The notes: generated by a model not told the origin, from the letters alone. DNA of 64,000 nt from UBA6055 sp965214085 (GCA_965214085.1 OZ243937.1:124001-188000), one strand, 5' to 3'; positions 33,934 to 42,830 are shown, counted from the first letter of the stretch. Numbers and translations are program-made.

Positions 33934-34614
33934 ATGGCGTCGCGAGCAGTGTATGAAGCACTGAACTTCGAAGGGCTGGACGAAAGCGAACAGCGGCGGC
34001 GTTCAGCAGAATTCTTGCAGCGGATGGTCAAACGGCGCAGCGTACGCCAATTTTCCTCCGCGCCGGTGCCCATCCGCCTGATTGAGAATGCCATCCGCGT
34101 GGCTGGCTCGGCCCCGTCCGGCGCCAATCAGCAGCCCTGGACTTTCGCGGTCATCAGCGATCCGGCGCTGAAGCGGCAGATCAGGCTGGCTGCCGAAGCC
34201 GAAGAAAAGGAAAGTTACGAGCGGCGCATGACGCCGGAATGGCTGGCAGCCCTGGCGGCACTGGGCACGGATTGGCGCAAGCCGCATATCGAAGACGCGC
34301 CTTATGTCATCGTCGTCTTTCGTCAAGCTTATGGCATCCGCCGCGCTGAAGACGGCCAGGACGAACGCGTCAGGCACTATTACAGCGAAGAATCGGTTGG
34401 CATCGCAGTCGGCTTCTTGCTGGCCGCGCTGCATATCTCGGGCTTGGCCACGCTGACTCACACGCCCAGCCCGATGAAATTCCTGGCGGAAATCCTGGGG
34501 CGCCCGGCCAACGAGCGGCCCTATGTGCTCATCCCGGTCGGCTACCCGGCGGAAGACGCCCAAGTCCCCGTCATCAGCAAGAAGCCGCTAAGCGAGATCT
34601 TGGTGTCTCTTTAG
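33934..34614 (+). CDS. Nitroreductase-fold flavoprotein, iodotyrosine deiodinase (IYD) homologue
   Basis: 226 residues. The FMN-binding start RRSVRQFSSAPVPIRLIENA and SGANQQPWTFAVI, the later HYYSEESVGIAVGFLLAALH, and the end RPYVLIPVGYPAEDAQVP follow vertebrate IYD closely. The three residues that in IYD close over the halotyrosine zwitterion are in place: Glu91, Tyr95 (EKESYERRM) and Lys116 (GTDWRKPH), with the same spacing of 4 and 21. This predicts reductive dehalogenation of halotyrosines with FMN; the NAD(P)H partner is unknown. The start is set by AAAGGAGG. The gene is probably co-transcribed with the MBL hydrolase. Confidence 0.88.
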   Translation: MASRAVYEALNFEGLDESEQRRRSAEFLQRMVKRRSVRQFSSAPVPIRLIENAIRVAGSAPSGANQQPWTFAVISDPALKRQIRLAAEAEEKESYERRMTPEWLAALAALGTDWRKPHIEDAPYVIVVFRQAYGIRRAEDGQDERVRHYYSEESVGIAVGFLLAALHISGLATLTHTPSPMKFLAEILGRPANERPYVLIPVGYPAEDAQVPVISKKPLSEILVSL

Positions 34615-34720
34615 GCGCGCATCAGTATGCGGACGCGCAGGGAAAGCCGAGCTTGGACTGAGCCTGTTCCGCTCAAAACAAACATCCGTAATTGATTAGG
34701 CGCAGATTGAGGCGGGCCGT

Positions 34721-35422
34721 CTAGCGCGTGCCAAATACCGGTATCAAAGCGCCATGGATGGCCGCGCTGGCGTCGGAGGCCAGGAAGGCGATGACGCGGC
34801 CCAGCTGGGCCGGCGTCACGCCCGAGTGCGGGTCCTGCGCGTATTGTTCCTCGGTGGCGATGGTGGAGGGCAGCACAGCGTTCACGCGGATGCCAGCCTG
34901 TTTGTACTCTTCCGACATGCTCTCGGTCAACCTCAGCAGCGCAGCCTTGGACGCCGAATAGGCCGCGTCCTGGCCGTTGGCGCGCAGGCCCGGCTTGGCG
35001 CCGATATTGACGATGGCGCCGCTGCCACTCTCCAGCATAGTTGGGATCACGGCTCGGCTCATCATAAATGCGACTGTGGCGTTCAGCCGCAGCATGGTAT
35101 GCCAGGTCTCGCTCGTCATTTCATGCACCGGCGTACCGGCATCCCAGCCGCCCACGATATTGACCAGCACATCGATACGTCCGAAGGCGCGCAAAGTTTG
35201 CGCCACCAGTCCCGCGGCCGCCGCTTCGTCCGACAGGTCGGCGTTTTGCAGGCAGATGTGGTCGCGGTCTTCGCGCAGATCCGGGAAGCGTTGATACAGC
35301 CGGTCATCGCCGCAGCTGAGCGCCAAGCGCGCGCCGCCCGCGCGGAATACCGGTATCACGCCCGAGGCCAGCAGTCCCGACGCGCCCGTGATGATCGCCG
35401 TTTTGCCGTTGAATTCCGCCAT
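34721..35422 (-). CDS. SDR-family oxidoreductase with atypical active site
   Basis: 233 residues. The Rossmann start is TAIITGASGLLASGVIPVF, where the usual TGxxxGIG is changed (ASGLLASG), and NIVGG replaces NNAG. Tyr-x3-Lys is intact (YSASKAAL), but the catalytic Ser, 13 residues before the Tyr, is Ala (IVNIGAKPGL). Dihydropteridine reductase-type SDRs also have Ala here, so it may still reduce quinonoid or similar substrates; it need not be dead. Single gene on this strand. The following gap has only a weak promoter for the methylase. Confidence 0.85.
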   Translation of the reverse strand: MAEFNGKTAIITGASGLLASGVIPVFRAGGARLALSCGDDRLYQRFPDLREDRDHICLQNADLSDEAAAAGLVAQTLRAFGRIDVLVNIVGGWDAGTPVHEMTSETWHTMLRLNATVAFMMSRAVIPTMLESGSGAIVNIGAKPGLRANGQDAAYSASKAALLRLTESMSEEYKQAGIRVNAVLPSTIATEEQYAQDPHSGVTPAQLGRVIAFLASDASAAIHGALIPVFGTR

Positions 35423-35610
35423 GGCTGTTACTCCGTCTGACGTTAAACTTGCCTAAAGCATACCATAATTCACGACCAAGTCTTGAGCCGCGAAAGCGCG
35501 CCAAATCTGACGCGAGCGATTCATGTTCGCTCCGGCTCAGCTTGTGATTTAGACATTTGTTCCAATTTGCAATTCCTCCGCTCGACAAGTAAAGTATAGA
35601 GGTATTGACG

Positions 35611-35628
35611 ATGGCGGGTGTGAGATGA
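35611..35628 (+). CDS. Five-codon upstream frame before the methylase
   Basis: ATG GCG GGT GTG AGA TGA, with AGAGG about eight bases before it. Its stop overlaps the ATG of the methylase gene (ATGA). This would let ribosomes reinitiate at a methylase start that lacks its own good ribosome site. Short and therefore uncertain. Confidence 0.3.
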   Translation: MAGVR

Positions 35629-36611
35629 ACAGACAGGCAGAGGCGGTTGAAGCGAATGAAATAGAGTTCACTGCCGATCATTTGGCCAACCGTCAGTCGC
35701 CGCTATTCGACATCCCGACTCTGGAGCAGCTAGAGCCCAAGCATGAGGCTCTTCAAGTGCAGGATAATGGCGAGAGGCGATTGAATATCGGCGTTTTGGA
35801 GTGCAAGGACAATCTTGAATTCTTACGTGATCAGCCAGACGAAAAGTTCAAGCTGATTGTCACCTCGCCACCCTACAATATTGGCAAAAGCTATGAGACG
35901 CGTTCCTCTTTGGAAGCATATTTGGAGGGCCAGGAAGCGGTCATTCGCGACTGCGTCCGCGTGCTGCATCGGCGAGGCTCAATTTGTTGGCAAGTTGGCA
36001 ACTACACCGAAAAGGGCGAGATACTGCCACTCGACAGCTTGCTGTTTCCTATCTTTAGGGGCTTTGGCTTAAAACTGCGTAACCGCATTGTTTGGCACTT
36101 TGGGCACGGTTTGCATTGCAGCAAACGGCTCTCCGGCCGTTACGAGACGATCAATTGGTGGACCAAAGGCGACGACTATACCTGGCATTTGGATCCAATT
36201 CGCGTCCCTTCAAAGTATCCCGGCAAACGACACTTCAAGGGCCCGCGGAAAGGTGAACTGTCTGGCAATCCATTGGGAAAGAATCCCAGCGATGTTTGGC
36301 AATTCCCAAATGTAAAGAACAATCACCCGGAAAAAACGATTCATCCCTGTCAGTTCCCGGTTGAACTGGTTGAGCGACTTGTGCTCTCTATGACTGATCA
36401 AGACGACAATGTGCTTGACCCTTACGCAGGCGTCGGCTCGTCGGTCATTGCCGCGCTAAAGCACAAACGCAACGGCTATGGCTGTGACATAGTCGAAGAA
36501 TATATCGCCATTGCCCGCGAGCGAGTCAAAGACTTTCAGACGGGCCATCTCAAAACGCGGCCTATGGGCAAACCCGTCTACAATCCAGCGCTGCCAAATG
36601 GCGGCCATTGA
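35625..36611 (+). CDS. Type II DNA methyltransferase (beta class, probable N4-cytosine), partner of BstYI-like nuclease
   Basis: 328 residues. Catalytic motif IV is TSPPYNIGKSYE (80-91), preceding the SAM-binding motif I LDPYAGVGSSVIAALKHKRN near the C-terminus, i.e. the beta-class order. S/T-PPY is more usual for N4-cytosine than for N6-adenine methylases. It is expected to protect the site cut by the nuclease encoded by the next gene, whose start overlaps its stop (TGATG). The first 50 residues are acidic and without similarity. The pair is less G+C-rich than the flanking metabolic genes. Confidence 0.92.
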   Translation: MNRQAEAVEANEIEFTADHLANRQSPLFDIPTLEQLEPKHEALQVQDNGERRLNIGVLECKDNLEFLRDQPDEKFKLIVTSPPYNIGKSYETRSSLEAYLEGQEAVIRDCVRVLHRRGSICWQVGNYTEKGEILPLDSLLFPIFRGFGLKLRNRIVWHFGHGLHCSKRLSGRYETINWWTKGDDYTWHLDPIRVPSKYPGKRHFKGPRKGELSGNPLGKNPSDVWQFPNVKNNHPEKTIHPCQFPVELVERLVLSMTDQDDNVLDPYAGVGSSVIAALKHKRNGYGCDIVEEYIAIARERVKDFQTGHLKTRPMGKPVYNPALPNGGH

Positions 36612-37222
36612 TGCAAATCGCGGCGCAATATTCCCATCTGAATGGCCTTGAATATATGCTTGTTCACCACAGCGAGTTGTGGGAAGAGATTCTCGACGTG
36701 ATATGTCGCGTAGACGCAGAGTCTTGCAAGACCAAAAAATCAAAAGAAAAGACTATGCTGGGCAGACGCTTATATTCGCCCAAGGATATGAATGACGAGT
36801 TCAAGTTGTATTTTGAGAAATTAGGCTGGCAGCAGCGCCGACAGACGTTCTGGGTTACTGGTGACGAACGACTGATGCGCGGTGTATACAACCAGCCCGA
36901 GGCGGAACAGAAGCGGGCAATTGAGGCTGCTGGATTCGATGCGATTCGGTCATATAATCAGACGGATTTTGTTAAGGATCGTATTGCGGTTGAAGTTCAA
37001 TTTGGCAAATATGCTTTTGTTGCCCACGATCTATTTGTCAAACACCTGAGTTTCTACGTGGCGGATATCATAGACGTCGGTATTGAAATACTGCCGATGA
37101 AAGCTATGGAGCGTGAGATGTCGTCAGGAGTTCCCTACTATGAACGCGATCTGGTAAACGTGATTCGTCAGGGACGAGGAGTTCCCGCTGTGCCATTGAT
37201 CTTGCTAGGTGTAGTTGCATAG
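36611..37222 (+). CDS. Type II restriction endonuclease, BglII/BstYI family (predicted RGATCY)
   Basis: 203 residues, the same length as BstYI as I remember it. The N-terminus YSHLNGLEY, the central SYNQTDFVKDRIAVEVQFGK, then DLFVKHLSFYV, VGIEILPMK and the end NVIRQGRGVPA agree block by block with BstYI recalled from memory. The BglII-family active site D-x8-E-V-Q is present as Asp119, Glu128, Gln130. It would cut R/GATCY or a related GATC-centred site. It is translated from a TGATG overlap with its methylase, and no controller gene is present. Confidence 0.9.
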   Translation: MQIAAQYSHLNGLEYMLVHHSELWEEILDVICRVDAESCKTKKSKEKTMLGRRLYSPKDMNDEFKLYFEKLGWQQRRQTFWVTGDERLMRGVYNQPEAEQKRAIEAAGFDAIRSYNQTDFVKDRIAVEVQFGKYAFVAHDLFVKHLSFYVADIIDVGIEILPMKAMEREMSSGVPYYERDLVNVIRQGRGVPAVPLILLGVVA

Positions 37223-37287
37223 CCAGTATAGTTATTGCGCCACAACAATTGCATTGCTGTCTGAATCAGCCTTATGCGGAGTAAACA

Positions 37288-38508
37288 ATGCCTCAATACG
37301 ACCTTTTGCTGAAAAACGGCCACGTGATTGACCCGGCCAACAACATCGACGGACCGATGGACGTGGCGGTCAGCGGCGACAGAATCGCCCAAGTCGCGCC
37401 AGCTATCCCCTCCGCCCAGGCCGCGCAGACCGTCGATGTCGCCGGTCTCTACGTCACGCCCGGCTTGATCGACATGCACGTCCATGTCTATCACACGCGC
37501 GAACCGGAGACCCTCAGCATCATCGCCGACCACCACAGCTTCCGCTCTGGCGTCACCACTGTGGTTGATACCGGCACCGCCGGCGCCAGGCACTTCCTGC
37601 ACTTCAAGCGCACCGTCATCGATCGTTGGAAGACGCGCATTTTCGCCTACATCAATATCGTCAAGTCGGGCATGATCGGCCCCTTCGAGCAGGACGTTGA
37701 CGAAATGGATCCCGAACTGGCTGCTTCAATTGTGCTGGCTTATCCTGACGACTGCGTCGGCATCAAGACAGCGCACTACTGGGTATCCGAGCCCTTTGAC
37801 GAGGCGCATCCGCCCTGGGCAGCGGTCGACCGCGCGCTGGAAGCCTCCGATATATGCAAGAAGCCGCTGATGGTCGACTTTTGGCACCGCGAGGGCCGCA
37901 GCTACCAGGAGCTGCTGCAAAAGATGCAGCCGGGCGATATCCACACCCACGTCTACGCGCAGCAATTCCCCATCCTCAACGCCGATAACAAGCCGGCCGA
38001 CTTCATGTTCGAGGCGCGCGAACGCGGCATCATCTTCGACCTGGGTCATGGCGCCGGCAGCTTCTGGTTCCGCCAGGCGATACCCGCTTACGAAGGCGGC
38101 TTTGGTCCCGATTCCATCAGCACCGATCTGCACATCAGCAACGTCAATGGCGTGGTGCACGATATGCTCAACACCATGTCCAAGCTGCTCTGCATGGGTA
38201 TGCCGCTAAGCGAGGTTATCTTCCGCTCGACCGTAACGCCGGCGCAAGAAATCGGCCATAGCGAGCTGGGTAATCTCAGCATCGGCGCCGAGGCCGACAT
38301 TGCTGTGCTGCGCCAGGAACGGGGCGCGTTCGGCTACGTGGATTGCGGCGCTGCACGTATGAATGGCGACCGCAAGCTCTGCTGTGAAATGACCGTCCGC
38401 GCCGGCGAGATTGTGTATGACATTAATGGGCGTTCCGCGCCCGCCTGGCAAGACGCGCCGCCCGATTACTGGCAGATTCACTATCCGAAAGGCAGCTTCG
38501 ATCCATGA
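37288..38508 (+). CDS. Amidohydrolase/deacetylase family metallohydrolase (dihydroorotase-like)
   Basis: 406 residues with a TIM-barrel amidohydrolase layout: an N-terminal beta domain (LLLKNGHVIDPANNIDGPMD), H-x-H metal site in GLIDMHVHVYHT, a lysine likely carbamylated in CVGIKTAHYW, HTHVYAQQ and DLGHGAGSFWF supplying the next histidines, and Asp in SISTDLHISN. This resembles the EF0837/Atu3266 group that deacetylates or hydrolyses N-acetyl or N-acyl D-amino acids and related amides. It overlaps the start of the DgaE-like gene (ATGA), so their products probably act in series. Confidence 0.9.
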   Translation: MPQYDLLLKNGHVIDPANNIDGPMDVAVSGDRIAQVAPAIPSAQAAQTVDVAGLYVTPGLIDMHVHVYHTREPETLSIIADHHSFRSGVTTVVDTGTAGARHFLHFKRTVIDRWKTRIFAYINIVKSGMIGPFEQDVDEMDPELAASIVLAYPDDCVGIKTAHYWVSEPFDEAHPPWAAVDRALEASDICKKPLMVDFWHREGRSYQELLQKMQPGDIHTHVYAQQFPILNADNKPADFMFEARERGIIFDLGHGAGSFWFRQAIPAYEGGFGPDSISTDLHISNVNGVVHDMLNTMSKLLCMGMPLSEVIFRSTVTPAQEIGHSELGNLSIGAEADIAVLRQERGAFGYVDCGAARMNGDRKLCCEMTVRAGEIVYDINGRSAPAWQDAPPDYWQIHYPKGSFDP

Positions 38509-39602
38509 CCGACTACCAATCGCTGGGCATTCGCCCCGTCATCAACGCCTACGCCACCGTGACCAAATTTGGTGGCTCGCTCATGCCGCCGGAAGTCCTC
38601 AGCGCCATGACCGAGGCAGCCAGCGCTTATGTTGATCTAGCGCAGCTTCAACAGCGCGTGGGGCATCGCATCGCCCAGTTGACCCGCAACGAAGCCGCCT
38701 ACGTCACCTCAGGCGCTGCCGCCGGTATTGAGCTGGCCGCCGCCGCCGCCGTCCTGCGCAAGCACCCGCAGGCGCTTAAATGCTTCCCGGATATCGCCGC
38801 CTTCACAGACGAAGCGATCATCTTTCGCGGGCAGCGCAATCCATACGACTACAGCATCCAGGCGGTCGGCTTGAAATTTGTCGAGATCGCCGGCTCATCG
38901 GTGGACTTGAACAGCGCCATCAGCGGGCGCACAGCCTGCGTCTTCTGGTTCCCGCGTGGCGAGTCAAATGCCGATGACATCAGCCTGGCGCAGGTCATCG
39001 CCATCGCCAGCGAGCGTGATATCCCCGTCATCGTCGATGCCGCGGCGCAACTGCCGCCCGTAGAGAATCTGTGGCGCTTCACTGACGCGGGCGCCGCCAT
39101 TGCGCTCTTCAGCGGCGGTAAAGACTTGCGCGGTCCCCAGTCAACCGGCCTGATGCTCGGCCGCCGCGACCTGATCGATTCGATTCGTCCGATCAGCAAT
39201 CCCAACCACGGTTTGGGCCGGCCCTTCAAAGTTGGCAAGGAAGAGATGATGGGCGCTCTGGCCGCCGTCGAGCGCTATCTGCAGCTCGATCACGCTGCCC
39301 GCGCCCAATACTGCGAAGACGCGGTGCGCTTATTCTGTGAAACGTTGAATCCGCTGGCTGGCGTCTGCGCCGAGCGCGCATTCCCCAACGAAGCCGGTCA
39401 GCCGCTTCCTTGGTGCCTGGTCACTGTCGATTCGGGCGCGCTTGGCAAGACGGCGGACGACCTGGTGCAGGCTTTCCTGGAGCGTGAGCCCGGCATCGCC
39501 GTATCGCCACTGAGCGACAGCCAATTCCATCTCAACCCGATGACGCTCAATCCCGGCGAGGAGATCATCGTCCGCGATGCTTGCCTGCAGCTGCTGGCCT
39601 GA
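38505..39602 (+). CDS. PLP-dependent DgaE/SelA-like lyase or transferase
   Basis: 365 residues of fold type I. It opens LGIRPVINAYATVTKFGGSL, the usual start of the SelA-related D-glucosaminate-6-phosphate ammonia-lyase group (INA-x-G). The PLP lysine is in FSGGKDLRGPQSTGLMLGR, with the preceding Asp in VIVDAAAQLPP. In that group the enzyme removes ammonia from amino sugar acids. SelA itself is excluded by length and by the absence of tRNA-binding parts. It is placed between an amidohydrolase and a TIGR04076-type protein, and all three are translationally coupled. Confidence 0.85.
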   Translation: MTDYQSLGIRPVINAYATVTKFGGSLMPPEVLSAMTEAASAYVDLAQLQQRVGHRIAQLTRNEAAYVTSGAAAGIELAAAAAVLRKHPQALKCFPDIAAFTDEAIIFRGQRNPYDYSIQAVGLKFVEIAGSSVDLNSAISGRTACVFWFPRGESNADDISLAQVIAIASERDIPVIVDAAAQLPPVENLWRFTDAGAAIALFSGGKDLRGPQSTGLMLGRRDLIDSIRPISNPNHGLGRPFKVGKEEMMGALAAVERYLQLDHAARAQYCEDAVRLFCETLNPLAGVCAERAFPNEAGQPLPWCLVTVDSGALGKTADDLVQAFLEREPGIAVSPLSDSQFHLNPMTLNPGEEIIVRDACLQLLA

Positions 39603-39928
39603 TGCCCGCCATGAAGCGCCCCTTTGAACTCTATGACCTGCGCGTCACTGTTGACCGCATCGAAGGCCCGTCCGTCTGCGGGCTGGAAGTCGGCGATTAC
39701 TTCGAGCTGACCGAAAGCGCCAAGTTGCGCATCCCCGCCGGCAAGCACTTCTGCATCTACGCTCTCTCCGCTGTGCTGCCCTTGCTGGCGGCTAAACAGC
39801 GCGAGCTCAACGACAATGACTGGATGGCGCGTGATACTGTCGCCGCTTGCCCTGATGTCGATGAGCGCTTGATTATGCGCATCGAGCGAATCAACAAACG
39901 TACGCTGGACAGCGACGACTTGACTTGA
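39602..39928 (+). CDS. TIGR04076-family protein
   Basis: 108 residues. The sequence YDLRVTVDRIEGPSVCGLEV and the later GKHFCIYALSAVLPLLAAKQ fit the small TIGR04076 family; DWMARDTVAACPD is the third conserved block. No biochemical role is established that I know of. The ATG overlaps the stop of the DgaE-like gene (TGATG). Conserved Cys residues (about 28, 52 and 83) could bind metal, which is an inference only. Confidence 0.75.
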   Translation: MPAMKRPFELYDLRVTVDRIEGPSVCGLEVGDYFELTESAKLRIPAGKHFCIYALSAVLPLLAAKQRELNDNDWMARDTVAACPDVDERLIMRIERINKRTLDSDDLT

Positions 39929-40017
39929 GACAGCGGCAAAGTCGCTGCCCCGCTGCGGCTGATTTCGGTTAATATCAGGCGGAGAGATCATTTCCTTATC
40001 CGGAAAGAGAGAACAGA

Positions 40018-41583
40018 ATGACAAAACAGCGCAAACATATCAAAGTCACCTATTCCACACTCGGCAGCCCCGACCCGTTGCTGCATGAGTATTTTGAAGA
40101 AGATGTCGCCGAGCTCAAGCAGAACCTTGGCAAAAATTACCAGATGCTGATCAACGGCGAGCGCGTGGACGGCGAGGGCAGCTACGAGAATCGCTCGCCC
40201 ATCAACACCGATTGGCTGCTGGGCAGCTTCGCGCAGGCTTCCGCCGAGCAGGTCAATCAAGCGGTGGCGGCGGCAAAGGCGGCCTTCCCCGCCTGGCGCG
40301 ATACCCCCTGGCAGGAGCGGACCGAATTGGTCAACCGCTTTGCCGACCTCATCAGCGAGCGCCTCTTCGAGATTGCCGCGGTCGTCAGCATGGAGGTCGG
40401 CAAGAACCGCCTGGAGGCCATCGGCGATGTCGAAGAAGCGGCCGACTTGATCCGCTACTGCGTGGACGCGATGAAAGACAACCAGGGTTTCGACCGCCAA
40501 CTGCTCAGCGAGACCGACCGGCACTTCAACCGCAGCGTACTCAAGCCCTACGGCGTCTGGGGCGTGATTGGACCCTTCAACTTTCCGGCCGCGCTGACGG
40601 GCGGACCCACTGGCGCCGCGCTGATCGCCGGCAACACCGTCGTGCTCAAACCCGCTGCCGAAGGCTCGCTCACCGCCTGCATGATCGCCCAATGCGTCGT
40701 CGACGCGGGCATACCGGCCGGCGTCTTTAATATGGCGCTTGGCGGCGATGAACCCGGCATCGCGCTCACCGCCAATCCCGATCTGGCCGGCTTGACCTTC
40801 ACCGGCAGCTACGATGTCGGCATGAGCATCATCAAAAATTTCAGCACAGCCGCCGGCTATTTCCGCCCGGTCATCGCCGAGATGGGCGGCAAGAACCCAG
40901 CCATCGTCACCGCCAATGCCGACCTCGACAAAGCAGCGCTGGGCGTCATGCGCTCGGCCTTCGGCTTGACCGGACAGAAGTGCTCCGCCTGCTCGCGCGT
41001 TTATGTTGATGACTCCGTCAAAGACGAATTCTTAAATAAGCTGGTTGACCTGGCTGCCGATGTAGCGGTTGGCGACCCGACTGAAGCCGATACCTACATG
41101 GGTCCTATCATCGGTGAAGCCGCCTATGAGGCTTATCAGAGCTACGTCAGCGAGCTGGGCGACGGCAAAATCCTGACCGGCGGCCAGACGCTGCCGATCG
41201 ACAAGGGCTACTTCGTCGCGCCCACCGTGGTGGCGGACCTGCCCGATGATCACCGCCTCTGGCAGCACGAGATGTTCGCGCCCATCGTGGCTGTGCGCGG
41301 CGTCGCGGGCAAGGACGAGGCGATGCGGCTGGCGAATGGTCTGGCGCTGGGTCTAACCGCCGGCATCTATACCGAAGATGACGACGAAGCCGAGTGGTTC
41401 CTGAACAATATCGAAGCCGGCGTACTTTACGTCAATCGCGCTACCGGCGCGACCACCGGCGCCTGGCCCGGCTATCAATCCTTCGGCGGCTGGAAAGGCA
41501 GCACCGGCAGCAACAAAGCCTCCGGCAGCTACTACTACCTGCAGCAGTACATGCGCGAGCAGTCGCATACGATTGTGGGCTAA
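40018..41583 (+). CDS. L-glutamate gamma-semialdehyde (1-pyrroline-5-carboxylate) dehydrogenase-like aldehyde dehydrogenase
   Basis: 521 residues, RocA/PutA-like. Key parts: GVWGVIGPFNFPAALTGGPT, VVLKPAAEGS for NAD, catalytic Glu in VIAEMGGKNPAIV, nucleophile Cys in GLTGQKCSACSRVYVD, and PIVAVRGV near the end. The SACSR form is typical of P5C dehydrogenases. It oxidises glutamate semialdehyde to glutamate in proline and arginine breakdown. GAAAGAGAG lies before the ATG. No proline dehydrogenase is nearby. The C-terminal SFGGWKGSTGSNKASGS is the usual tetramer region. Confidence 0.9.
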   Translation: MTKQRKHIKVTYSTLGSPDPLLHEYFEEDVAELKQNLGKNYQMLINGERVDGEGSYENRSPINTDWLLGSFAQASAEQVNQAVAAAKAAFPAWRDTPWQERTELVNRFADLISERLFEIAAVVSMEVGKNRLEAIGDVEEAADLIRYCVDAMKDNQGFDRQLLSETDRHFNRSVLKPYGVWGVIGPFNFPAALTGGPTGAALIAGNTVVLKPAAEGSLTACMIAQCVVDAGIPAGVFNMALGGDEPGIALTANPDLAGLTFTGSYDVGMSIIKNFSTAAGYFRPVIAEMGGKNPAIVTANADLDKAALGVMRSAFGLTGQKCSACSRVYVDDSVKDEFLNKLVDLAADVAVGDPTEADTYMGPIIGEAAYEAYQSYVSELGDGKILTGGQTLPIDKGYFVAPTVVADLPDDHRLWQHEMFAPIVAVRGVAGKDEAMRLANGLALGLTAGIYTEDDDEAEWFLNNIEAGVLYVNRATGATTGAWPGYQSFGGWKGSTGSNKASGSYYYLQQYMREQSHTIVG

Positions 41584-41643
41584 GTCACCACAGAGGCACA
41601 GAGAGCGTTGACACGCTGCGCGCCCTTACACCACGCGCATTTC

Positions 41644-41670
41644 GTAGGGGCAAGCCTTGGCTCGCCCGCG
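41644..41670. repeat. GTAGGGGC hairpin module
   Basis: Starts GTAGGGGCAAGCCTTGGCTC and ends GCCCGCG; GGGCAAGCC pairs with GGCTCGCCC. One of about ten such intergenic hairpins. A CACAGAGGCACAGAGAGCG repeat lies just before it (41587-41605). Confidence 0.65.
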
Positions 41671-41787
41671 TTTGCCACGAATCTGTCATGCGCGGATACC
41701 TATTGATTTTCGTAATATCACAGAAAGTGTCGTAATCTAACGTCATCCTTTGATGTTGCGTCGCGTTTGCCAACTGGGGAATCGTCC

Positions 41788-42666
41788 ATGAATTCAAACT
41801 CGCTCGAATACTATCGCCAGCATAGTCCCTTCACCGACCCGGGCGCATACGCCGCCTGTTTCGACGACTTTCCCCAGGACCTGCCCGGCATCGTCCGCGC
41901 CATCCAGGGGCTCATCATCCCGCCCTACGCCTACACCCTCGCGCCGCATGGCCTCAAACTCGATGATATTGAAGACGCCGGCTTCGGCATCAGGCGAATG
42001 GAGGATTTCATTGCCAAGCTGCTCGCCATCCACCGGGCGCCGCTGACGGAGAAGCGACCGTCGCGGCAGCGGCTCGGCGTCAACTGTCGCAACTTCGCTG
42101 TACTGCTCGTCTCCGTATTGCGCCACCAAGGCGTACCCGCGCGCGAACGCGTCGGCTTTGAGAGCTACCTCGGCGGCGGACTCAACTACGAACATCGCAT
42201 CGCAGAATACTGGAACGCCGAGCAAGGGAGATGGCTGCGCGTCGACGCCTTTGTCGACCCTCTCCTAAGGCACACGCGGAACATAGCGATCGACACGCTG
42301 GACATCCGTGTTGACGAGGCGTTCCGGACGGCTGGCGAGGTGTGGCTGGCTGCCAGGCGTGGTGAAGTCGACGCCAACACATTTGGCGACAGTCCGCAAG
42401 ACATCGGCTTCCCGCCCATCCGCTACGCCTTGCTGCACGAATTTGACGCGCTGAACAAGTTTGAGCTGCTGGGCGACGATGCCTGGGGCGACTTGATTGA
42501 CAAACCCGAAGACGACTTGACGCTGGCTGACCGGCAATTTCTTGATGAGATCGCGCGCCGCGCCAGCGACCCCGATGCCCGCTTTGCTTCCCTTACTTCG
42601 CTGCACTCCAGTTCAGACTACGGCAAACAAGTCTGCGCCAGTTATAGCGCGCTTGGCTTACGATAA
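41788..42666 (+). CDS. Transglutaminase-like cysteine protease-fold protein
   Basis: 292 residues. The papain/transglutaminase triad is readable: Cys in GVNCRNFAVLLVSVLRHQGV, His in LNYEHRIAEYWNAEQGRW, and Asp in LRVDAFVDPLL. The arrangement is the usual transglut_core domain, residues about 85-170. There is no signal peptide, so it is cytoplasmic, and it is more probably a peptidase or amidase than a cross-linker. ATG 41788 is chosen over a TTG at 41767. Single gene, between P5C dehydrogenase and the M24 peptidase. Confidence 0.85.
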   Translation: MNSNSLEYYRQHSPFTDPGAYAACFDDFPQDLPGIVRAIQGLIIPPYAYTLAPHGLKLDDIEDAGFGIRRMEDFIAKLLAIHRAPLTEKRPSRQRLGVNCRNFAVLLVSVLRHQGVPARERVGFESYLGGGLNYEHRIAEYWNAEQGRWLRVDAFVDPLLRHTRNIAIDTLDIRVDEAFRTAGEVWLAARRGEVDANTFGDSPQDIGFPPIRYALLHEFDALNKFELLGDDAWGDLIDKPEDDLTLADRQFLDEIARRASDPDARFASLTSLHSSSDYGKQVCASYSALGLR

Positions 42667-42830
42667 TGCACCCAGCACGCATAAGCTGGTTTTGCAGAAA
42701 GAAAAGGGTGGCTCACACAGTCGCCGTAACAATTCTCGACTGATTTGAGCTTTCGCATTGCCGACGCTTTGTACCTTCGCGCCTTTGTGAACTTTGTGGT
42801 GAATAATGGTCAGCGCCACCACTACCAGCG

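Noticed and set aside
13186..37222. One large phage or integrative element joining the two restriction systems and vsr
   Set aside because: Between them lie ordinary metabolic operons of different base composition; no integrase, phage or conjugation genes and no attachment-site repeats were found. Separate acquisitions are more likely.
38505..39602. Selenocysteine synthase SelA
   Set aside because: Too short, lacks the tRNA-binding N-terminal domain, and there is no selB, selD or selenoprotein gene nearby; the DgaE-like group fits better.
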